Source: 66-474 sp035606235
GTDB lineage: Bacteria > Pseudomonadota > Gammaproteobacteria > Xanthomonadales > Rhodanobacteraceae
Length of the DNA stretch: 6,609 nucleotides
Direction of reading: 5' to 3'
Assembly: GCA_035606235.1 (NCBI GenBank)
Contig: DATNFU010000009.1
Span: 1-6,609, forward strand
Positions 1-4,470 of this stretch are shown here, one piece after another. A program made the translations under genes and the position numbers. The notes beneath the pieces were generated by a model. The model was not told the DNA's origin. It saw only the letters and a program-made list of their open reading frames with translations, and did not search any database. Within the stretch, counting starts at the first letter, position 1; each line of letters opens with the position of its first letter.

Positions 1-60
1 CTCTCTTGACTCTGTTGGCTAGCTAACCGTGGGATGCCCCTGAAGCTCAAAGCCCCTGTT

Positions 61-112
61 CGGACCTTGCGGTCCGCCTCCCTGGCCAGCCGGCCAGACG
101 AGCGGAAGCTCG
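61..112 (-). other. Three tandem short hairpins in a gene-free leader region
   Basis: Three perfect stems with 4-nt loops follow one another: CGGACC/GGTCCG (61-76), CTGGCC/GGCCAG (82-97) and CGAGC/GCTCG (99-112). On the minus strand the loops are GCAA (a GNRA tetraloop), GGCT and TTCC. The outermost hairpin begins at the predicted start point of the sigma-54 promoter at 123-139, so the hairpins would form the first 50 nt of that transcript. No known riboswitch class is recognised, and no T-run follows. Confidence 0.4.
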
Positions 113-122
113 AACGAAATCG

Positions 123-139
123 TGCAGCTTCCATGCCAG
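123..139 (-). promoter_or_regulatory. Second sigma-54 -24/-12 promoter, reading out of the left edge
   Basis: On the minus strand the sequence is CTGGCATG, GAAG, CTGCA. It differs from YTGGCACG-N4-TTGCW at two core bases. GG (137-136) and GC (125-124) are again 10 bp apart. Start of transcription is expected near 112, away from pilA and towards position 1. No start codon with a ribosome binding site is visible before the edge, so the gene it serves must lie outside. The element has the same strand and form (including the CTGC variant) as the pilA promoter. Chance occurrence cannot be excluded. Confidence 0.6.
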
Positions 140-209
140 ACTGCATTCCAGGTGTGATTGCAAGAAAGTGTGAACAGGTACTCGCGTTCGCTCATTTGCT
201 CGGCAACCG

Positions 210-249
210 TGCTGACGCCTCGGGGCATCGGTGACGCGGCGCGTCAGCA
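210..249 (-). repeat. Nested inverted repeat just downstream of pilA (possible terminator)
   Basis: TGCTGACGC (210-218) is an exact inverted match of GCGTCAGCA (241-249), giving a 9-bp stem with a 22-nt loop. A third copy, TGACGC at 232-237, can instead pair with GCGTCA at 241-246 across a 3-nt loop, so two mutually exclusive hairpins are possible. It begins 34 bp past the pilA stop on the minus strand. No T-run follows on either strand, so it is at best a non-classical terminator or an mRNA 3'-end stabiliser. Confidence 0.4.
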
Positions 250-282
250 AACTCCCTCCCGACGGCTGGCGGTACGTCTCAA

Positions 283-708
283 TCAGCGGCACGGAGAAGG
301 GAGGTAACGTGCCGGCATCGCGCTGCTGCACTTCCAGATAATGCTGCCCGTAACCGTCGTGGGGGAAAGCAGCAAGGTTTGCGTCTTGATTGCCTGGCTG
401 GCCTTCGGGCCGGCGTAGGTGAGCGTGATCAGACCGCTGGTCAAGGTCACCGAGGAAACAAAGTTGCCGGAAATCGAGCTCGCGGCGGGAAGCCCGGCGG
501 ACTGATTGCCCTTTGGAAATCTCCCGGTATTCGATACAAAGTCCCAGACCGCTAGCTTGGCCCCATCCGCCAGCTCGAAGCCTTCCGACACCTGCGAGCG
601 AATGACGTAATCCTGGTAAGCCGGAATCGCGATGGCGGCGAGGATGGCGATGATCGCGATCACGATCATCAGCTCGATCAGCGTGAAGCCACGTGGGAGC
701 GTGCGCAT
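283..708 (-). CDS. pilA: Type IV pilin (PilA/PilE-like major pilin precursor)
   Basis: The 141-residue prepilin has a short 7-residue leader ending in Gly (MRTLPRG) and then the class IVa mature start FTLIELMIV, with Phe1 (methylated after cleavage by PilD) and Glu5. A hydrophobic helix follows, ending near IPAYQDYV at mature residue 28. The globular part ends in the usual disulfide region: Cys120 in WKC and Cys133 in PSPCR, one residue from the end of the 134-residue mature protein. It is therefore complete, and of typical length for a short pilin. It would polymerise into type IV pili used for twitching, adhesion or DNA uptake. The ATG at 708 is chosen because AGGGGA (714-719) sits 5 bases upstream and the leader length fits; a TTG at 777 in the same frame lies inside the promoter. 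It is divergent from rmlB and driven by the sigma-54 element at 761-777. Major versus minor pilin is inferred from the promoter and the C-terminal pattern. Confidence 0.95.
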   Translation of the reverse strand: MRTLPRGFTLIELMIVIAIIAILAAIAIPAYQDYVIRSQVSEGFELADGAKLAVWDFVSNTGRFPKGNQSAGLPAASSISGNFVSSVTLTSGLITLTYAGPKASQAIKTQTLLLSPTTVTGSIIWKCSSAMPARYLPSPCR

Positions 709-713
709 GGAGA

Positions 714-719
714 TCCCCT
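714..719 (-). promoter_or_regulatory. Ribosome binding site deciding the pilA start
   Basis: AGGGGA lies 5 bases before the ATG at 708 on the minus strand. It supports the 7-residue prepilin leader and argues against any longer N-terminus. Confidence 0.8.
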
Positions 720-760
720 GTTCCTGACGCGCCGTACGGACAACTGTTGCGAAATGTGAC

Positions 761-777
761 AGCAGGGAGCGTGCCAA
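761..777 (-). promoter_or_regulatory. Sigma-54 (RpoN) -24/-12 promoter of pilA
   Basis: Read on the minus strand the element is TTGGCACG, four bases CTCC, then CTGCT. It matches the RpoN consensus YTGGCACG-N4-TTGCW at all but one core base. GG (775-774) and GC (763-762) are separated by exactly 10 bp, the spacing sigma-54 requires. Transcription should start near 750, giving a leader of about 42 nt before the ATG at 708. Pilin genes of Pseudomonas and Xanthomonas are known to use RpoN with the activator PilR, so the context fits. The activator site itself is not recognised. Confidence 0.85.
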
Positions 778-817
778 ACGGCGGTGCGTGTGTCGACTCG
801 GTCACATTCCCGGGTCA

Positions 818-826
818 TGGCACAAT
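818..826 (+). promoter_or_regulatory. Possible extended -10 promoter for rmlBACD
   Basis: TGG followed by CACAAT (821-826) fits an extended -10 element and is followed by the GC-rich stretch GGCGCGC. No good -35 box is visible; CGGTCA at 799-804, 16 bp upstream, is a poor match. A start near 833 would place the 838-858 palindrome at the 5' end of the mRNA. Confidence 0.3.
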
Positions 827-837
827 GGCGCGCTTTT

Positions 838-858
838 GCGGCCGGATAATCCGGCCGC
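838..858. repeat. Perfect 21-bp palindrome between pilA and rmlB
   Basis: GCGGCCGGAT (838-847) is followed by a central A and by its exact inverted copy (849-858). It lies 22 bp before the rmlB start, and 88 to 108 bp upstream of the predicted pilA transcription start. It could be an operator or activator site in DNA, or an 8 to 10-bp hairpin in the rml mRNA leader just ahead of the ribosome binding site. It lacks a T-run after the stem on either strand, so a normal terminator is unlikely. Confidence 0.6.
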
Positions 859-879
859 GCTGGCTTGCGCGAGGCGAAC

Positions 880-1938
880 ATGACGAAAACGGTACTGGTC
901 ACCGGCGGCGCCGGGTTCATCGGCGGCAACTTTGTATTGCAGGCCGTCATCGAGGGTGTGCGGGTGGTCAATCTCGACAAGCTGACCTATGCCGGCAACC
1001 TCGATACGTTGCAATCTCTGGAAGGCAATGCATGCCACACGTTCGTCCAGGGTGATATTGGTGATCGCGCGCTGGTGACGGGCTTGCTGGCCCTACATCG
1101 CCCCGATGCGATCGTCAATTTCGCCGCCGAGTCGCACGTGGATCGTTCGATCGACGGCCCGGCCGCGTTCGTCGAGACCAATGTGGTCGGCACCCTGGGC
1201 CTGCTGGAGTGCGCGCGCGATTATTGGAAGTCGCTCGACAATTCCGCGCGCGGCACGTTTCGGTTTCTGCATGTTTCCACCGACGAGGTGTACGGTTCGC
1301 TCGGAAGCACCGGCAAGTTCACGGAAGCCACGCCGTACGCGCCGAACTCGCCATATTCGGCATCGAAGGCGGCATCCGACCACCTGGTGCGCGCCTTCCA
1401 CCACACCTACGGCCTGCCGGTGCTGACCACCAACTGCTCCAATAATTACGGGCCATATCAGTTTCCGGAAAAATTGATTCCGCTGATCATCGCGCGCGCG
1501 CTGGCGGGCGAAAAGTTGCCCGTGTACGGCGATGGCCGCAATGTGCGCGACTGGCTGTACGTGCTCGATCACTGCGCCGCGATCCGGCGTGTGCTGGAAG
1601 CCGGCCGCGTCGGCGAAACCTACAATGTCGGCGGCGATGCCGAGTGCGAGAACCTCCACGTGGTGAAGACGATCTGCGCGCTGCTGGACGAGCGTCGCCC
1701 GTTGGCCGACGGACGCAAACGTGAGTCGCTGATCGAATTCGTGGCCGACCGTCCCGGTCACGATCGCCGTTACGCGATTGATGCATCGAAATTGCAGAAC
1801 GAACTCGGCTGGAAGCCGAGCGTGTCGTTCGAGACCGGCATTGCACGTACGGTGGATTGGTATCTCGACCACCAACCATGGGTACGGCGCGTGCTGGATG
1901 GCAGCTACCGGATGGAAAGGCTCGGGGCGACCGCATGA
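880..1938 (+). CDS. rmlB (rfbB): dTDP-glucose 4,6-dehydratase
   Basis: This is the second enzyme of dTDP-L-rhamnose synthesis: it converts dTDP-D-glucose to dTDP-4-keto-6-deoxy-D-glucose using bound NAD+ in the cytoplasm. The 352 residues match the family length. The Rossmann nucleotide-binding motif GGAGFIG is at 9-15, DKLTYAGN at 33-40 and HVDRSI at 86-91. The catalytic Thr134-Asp135-Glu136 is in STDEVYG, and the short-chain dehydrogenase pair Tyr159/Lys163 is in YSASK. NCSNNYGPYQFPEKLIP (185-201) and the late RPGHDRRYAID (291-301) are also typical. The late motif GGDAECEN (251-258) differs slightly from the common GG-x-NE-x-x-N form. The ATG at 880 is preferred over an in-frame TTG at 865 because GAGG (871-874) lies 5 bases before it and the Rossmann strand starts at once. 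It is the first gene of rmlBACD and overlaps rmlA by 4 bp. Confidence 0.97.
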   Translation: MTKTVLVTGGAGFIGGNFVLQAVIEGVRVVNLDKLTYAGNLDTLQSLEGNACHTFVQGDIGDRALVTGLLALHRPDAIVNFAAESHVDRSIDGPAAFVETNVVGTLGLLECARDYWKSLDNSARGTFRFLHVSTDEVYGSLGSTGKFTEATPYAPNSPYSASKAASDHLVRAFHHTYGLPVLTTNCSNNYGPYQFPEKLIPLIIARALAGEKLPVYGDGRNVRDWLYVLDHCAAIRRVLEAGRVGETYNVGGDAECENLHVVKTICALLDERRPLADGRKRESLIEFVADRPGHDRRYAIDASKLQNELGWKPSVSFETGIARTVDWYLDHQPWVRRVLDGSYRMERLGATA

Positions 1939-2822
1939 GCACCCAGAAAGGCATCATTCTCGCCGGCGGCTCGGGCACACGGCTGTATCCGGTGACGCAG
2001 GCGATCAGCAAGCAACTGCTGCCGGTGTACGACAAACCGATGATTTTCTATCCGCTGTCGGTGCTGATGCTCGCCGGCATCCGCGAGGTACTGGTGATCA
2101 ACACGCCGCACGAACAGTCGATGTTCCAGCGACTGCTGGGCGACGGCTCGCAGTGGGGTATCAGGATCGAATATGCCGCGCAGCCTTCGCCGGACGGCCT
2201 GGCGCAAGCATTCCTGATCGGCCGCGAGTTCATCGCCGGGCAACCCAGTTGCCTGATCCTTGGCGACAACATCTTTTATGGCCACGGTCTGACCGAGTTG
2301 TTGCAACGCGCGAGTTCCCGCCAACGTGGGGCGACGGTGTTCGGGTACTGGGTCCGCGATCCGGAACGCTACGGTGTTGCCGAGTTCGACGCGGGCAATC
2401 GCGTGATCGGGCTGGAGGAGAAGCCTGCCAAACCCAAATCCAACTACGCCGTCACCGGCTTGTATTTCTACGACGAGCGCGTCTGTGATTTTGCGGCCGG
2501 GCTGAAACCCTCCCCGCGCGGCGAATTGGAAATCACCGATCTCAACCGCTGTTATCTCGAAGACGGCTCGCTGATGCTGGAGCAACTCGGCCGCGGTTAC
2601 GCGTGGCTCGACACCGGCACGCACGAATCCATGATGGATGCCGGCAACTACATCGCCACCGTGGAGAATCGCCAAGGCCTGAAGGTGTGTTGTCCGGAGG
2701 AGATCGCGTTCCAGAACGGCTGGATCGATGCACAGCAGGTGCGCGAGCTCGCCAGGCCGCTGGCCAAGACCGGCTACGGGCAATATCTGCTGCAGATGAT
2801 CGGGCAGGGCATTGTGCGATGA
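1935..2822 (+). CDS. rmlA (rfbA): Glucose-1-phosphate thymidylyltransferase
   Basis: This enzyme makes dTDP-glucose and pyrophosphate from glucose-1-phosphate and dTTP. It is the first and feedback-regulated step of the dTDP-rhamnose pathway in characterised relatives. The 295 residues are the usual length for the RmlA short form. The nucleotidyltransferase signature GGSGTRLYP is at 11-19 and SKQLLPVYDKPMIFYP at 25-40. GLAQAF is at 88-93 and LGDNIFYG at 109-116, with metal-binding Asp111. EEKP is at 161-164, and WLDTGTHESM begins at 224 with the second metal Asp226. The start overlaps the rmlB stop as ATGA (1935-1938). GGGG at 1924-1927 gives a 7-base spacing, so the longer in-frame extension upstream, which would lie inside rmlB, is rejected. 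It overlaps rmlC by 4 bp. Confidence 0.97.
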   Translation: MSTQKGIILAGGSGTRLYPVTQAISKQLLPVYDKPMIFYPLSVLMLAGIREVLVINTPHEQSMFQRLLGDGSQWGIRIEYAAQPSPDGLAQAFLIGREFIAGQPSCLILGDNIFYGHGLTELLQRASSRQRGATVFGYWVRDPERYGVAEFDAGNRVIGLEEKPAKPKSNYAVTGLYFYDERVCDFAAGLKPSPRGELEITDLNRCYLEDGSLMLEQLGRGYAWLDTGTHESMMDAGNYIATVENRQGLKVCCPEEIAFQNGWIDAQQVRELARPLAKTGYGQYLLQMIGQGIVR

Positions 2823-3394
2823 GCAATATGCCGCAACTGAAACGCATTGATACCGATCTGTCCGGTTGCTGCATTGTGGAACCTGCGGTATTCGGCGATG
2901 CGCGCGGGTATTTCTACGAGAGTTTCAACGTCGAGAAGTACGCCGCGATCGGCATCCACGCGCGCTTCGTGCAATCCAACGTGTCGCGCTCGGCGCGCGG
3001 CGTGCTGCGCGGACTGCATTACCAGTGGCCCAATCCGCAGGGCAAATTGGTCGGCGTATTGGAGGGCGAGGTTTACGATGTGGCGGTGGATATCCGCCGC
3101 GGTTCCCCGACCTTCGGGCGCTGGACCGCGGCCATGCTTACGGCGGAAAACAAGCGCCAGTTCTGGATACCGGAAGGCTTCGCGCACGGCTTCTGCGTAG
3201 TGAGCGATTACGCCACCTTCGTGTATCAATGCACCGCGCTCTACGATCGCGCGGCGGATGCCGGCATCCGCTGGAACGACGCCCAGCTCGGGATCGACTG
3301 GCCGGTTGCCGAGCCGCTGCTGTCGGACAAGGACAGGAGCACGCCATTTCTGGCCGAGGTCGCTGCAGACAAACTGCCGGCCTACTCGCCATGA
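2819..3394 (+). CDS. rmlC (rfbC): dTDP-4-dehydrorhamnose 3,5-epimerase
   Basis: This enzyme epimerises C3 and C5 of dTDP-4-keto-6-deoxy-D-glucose, giving dTDP-4-keto-L-rhamnose. The 191-residue protein is a cupin of normal family length. FGDARGYFYESFN is at 25-37. VLRGLHYQ carries His67, the likely catalytic base, by alignment from memory with His62 of Salmonella RmlC. ENKRQFWIPEGFAHGF is at 110-125. Tyr136 (FVYQ) matches the catalytic Tyr132, and SDKD at 169-172 holds the Asp that pairs with the His. Downstream of Tyr136 the usual TDYY is TALY, a small deviation outside the catalytic residues. The start at 2819 forms ATGA with the rmlA stop and has GGGCAGGG at 2802-2809, 9 bases upstream. 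An ATG at 2828 is a less likely alternative. The next overlap, with rmlD, is again ATGA. Confidence 0.96.
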   Translation: MSNMPQLKRIDTDLSGCCIVEPAVFGDARGYFYESFNVEKYAAIGIHARFVQSNVSRSARGVLRGLHYQWPNPQGKLVGVLEGEVYDVAVDIRRGSPTFGRWTAAMLTAENKRQFWIPEGFAHGFCVVSDYATFVYQCTALYDRAADAGIRWNDAQLGIDWPVAEPLLSDKDRSTPFLAEVAADKLPAYSP

Positions 3395-4404
3395 GCGCCC
3401 CGGCACGCATTCTGCTGCTGGGCGCCAGCGGACAGGTTGGTCACGCGCTGCAGTTCGCGCTGCGACATACCGCGCGCGAGCTGAAACCGCTGTTCTCCCA
3501 TCTGGCTTGCCACCATGATCGTCCGCGGTCGGCCGAAACATCACCGCACGACCAACTCGTTCGCGCCACCCGCGACGGCAAACTGGATGGCGCCGATTGC
3601 GAGCGCATTGATCTCTCCGATCTCGAAGAGCTGCGCGCGGCGCTGGATCGCATCGCGCCGGACCTGATCGTCAACGCGGCGGCGTACACGGCGGTGGATC
3701 GCGCCGAGGACGAGCCGGATCTCGCCATGCGCATCAATGCGCAGGCCGTTGGGGTGCTGGGCGAGTGGGCGGTCGCACACGACGCGCATGTCGTGCACTA
3801 CTCCACCGACTACGTGTTCGACGGCAGTGCCGCGCAGCCCTATCGCGAAGACGATCCGGCCAAGCCGGTCAGCGCCTACGGACGCTCCAAGCTCGCCGGC
3901 GAATTTGCATTGCGCGCAAGTGGCGCATCGCATCTGATCCTCCGCACGGCGTGGGTATACGCGCCTCGCGGGAACAATTTTCTTCGCACCATGTTGCGAC
4001 TGGCGAAGGAACGCGACTGTCTGCGCGTGGTGGATGACCAGATCGGCGCACCGACACCGGCCGAATTGATTGCGCAAGTCACCGCGCAGGTCATCCCACG
4101 CTGGTTCAACGTGGATCAGGGCGACATGACCGAGCATTCGCTGGACGGCGTGTATCACCTGACCGCTGGCGGAACAACCACGTGGCACGAATTCGCGGGC
4201 GCGATTCTTGCGCGCGCCCATCGTGCCGGGCTGATCGCGCGCGTTCCGGAGATTGCAGCGATCAAGACGCGGGACTACCCCACGCGCGCGCGGCGTCCCG
4301 CGTATTCGGTGCTGGATACCACGCTGTTGCGCGAGACTTTCGGCGCGCAACTGCCCGACTGGCGCGAAGGCCTCGACGAGGTTTTCAAGGATCTGGCAGG
4401 TTGA
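3391..4404 (+). CDS. rmlD (rfbD): dTDP-4-dehydrorhamnose reductase
   Basis: This is the last step of the pathway: NAD(P)H-dependent reduction of dTDP-4-keto-L-rhamnose to dTDP-L-rhamnose. It is an extended short-chain dehydrogenase. The nucleotide-binding GASGQVG is at 11-17, NAAAYTAVD at 95-103 and STDYVFDG at 138-145, and the catalytic Tyr163/Lys167 pair is in YGRSK. RTAWVY and DQIGAPTP follow. At 337 residues it is longer than the roughly 300 usual for the family. The excess lies mainly in a His/Arg-rich stretch at about 32-56, between the first helix and the segment LVRATRDGKL, with a few more residues before GVYHLTAGG. The ATG at 3391 overlaps the rmlC stop as ATGA and has no clear ribosome binding site, so it probably depends on translation of rmlC. 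It is the last gene of the operon. Confidence 0.95.
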   Translation: MSAPARILLLGASGQVGHALQFALRHTARELKPLFSHLACHHDRPRSAETSPHDQLVRATRDGKLDGADCERIDLSDLEELRAALDRIAPDLIVNAAAYTAVDRAEDEPDLAMRINAQAVGVLGEWAVAHDAHVVHYSTDYVFDGSAAQPYREDDPAKPVSAYGRSKLAGEFALRASGASHLILRTAWVYAPRGNNFLRTMLRLAKERDCLRVVDDQIGAPTPAELIAQVTAQVIPRWFNVDQGDMTEHSLDGVYHLTAGGTTTWHEFAGAILARAHRAGLIARVPEIAAIKTRDYPTRARRPAYSVLDTTLLRETFGAQLPDWREGLDEVFKDLAG

Positions 4405-4430
4405 TTTGGATGGGCGCGACGGTCTAGCAT
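4401..4430 (+). promoter_or_regulatory. Possible sigma-70 type promoter for the S9 peptidase
   Basis: TTGATT (4401-4406) and TAGCAT (4425-4430) are 18 bp apart, each matching its consensus hexamer at four positions. The -35 overlaps the rmlD stop codon. The call is weak, and the peptidase may instead be read through from rmlBACD. Confidence 0.3.
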
Positions 4431-4437
4431 CGCGGTT

Positions 4438-4453
4438 GCGCCAGGGGTGGCGC
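4438..4453 (+). repeat. Hairpin ahead of the S9 peptidase ribosome binding site
   Basis: GCGCCA and TGGCGC form a perfect 6-bp stem around a GGGG loop. It stands 5 bases before the ribosome binding site (GAAGGGGAA, 4458-4466). With no T-run behind it, it does not look like an rmlD terminator. It would form at the 5' end of a transcript starting near 4437. Confidence 0.35.
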
Positions 4454-4470
4454 GCTTGAAGGGGAATCCG

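Larger units (their letters stand above)
1..282. other. Non-coding stretch downstream of pilA
   Basis: No frame here has pilin-like or other recognisable coding sequence. Short open frames on both strands lack ribosome binding sites and family signatures. What is visible is regulatory-looking: the inverted repeat at 210-249, direct repeats of GTGTGA at 152-157 and 168-173, the sigma-54 element at 123-139 and the hairpins at 61-112. The far left end, read on the minus strand, finishes in the purine-rich AAGAGAG, which could be a ribosome binding site for a gene starting just beyond position 1. Confidence 0.5.

Noticed and set aside
6..34. TTGACT at 6-11 as a plus-strand -35 box
   Set aside because: No -10-like hexamer at 16-18 bp and no plus-strand gene behind it.
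34..234. 66-codon plus-strand open frame downstream of pilA
   Set aside because: No ribosome binding site or family signature, and it runs through the hairpins, the repeats and the sigma-54 element.
637..680. Repetitive GATC/GCGAT pattern
   Set aside because: Explained by Ile/Ala codons of the pilin transmembrane helix (IVIAIIAILAAIAI), not an independent repeat.
709..777. N-terminal extension of the pilin from a TTG at 777
   Set aside because: The extra 23 codons overlap the sigma-54 promoter and the leader. A strong ribosome binding site and a normal 7-residue prepilin leader support the ATG at 708.
47..805. 252-codon minus-strand open frame across pilA and its flanks
   Set aside because: It is out of frame with the clear pilin, has no recognisable motif and crosses the promoter; it is a high-GC shadow frame.
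789..806. CRP-like inverted repeat TGTG...CACA between pilA and rmlB
   Set aside because: The arms TGTGT and TCACA are 8 bp apart rather than the 6 bp needed for CRP, and the inner bases do not match.
4447..4470. GTG start for the S9 peptidase at 4447
   Set aside because: It would place MARLKGNP in front of a normal signal peptide, and the strong ribosome binding site lies after it, just before the ATG at 4471.
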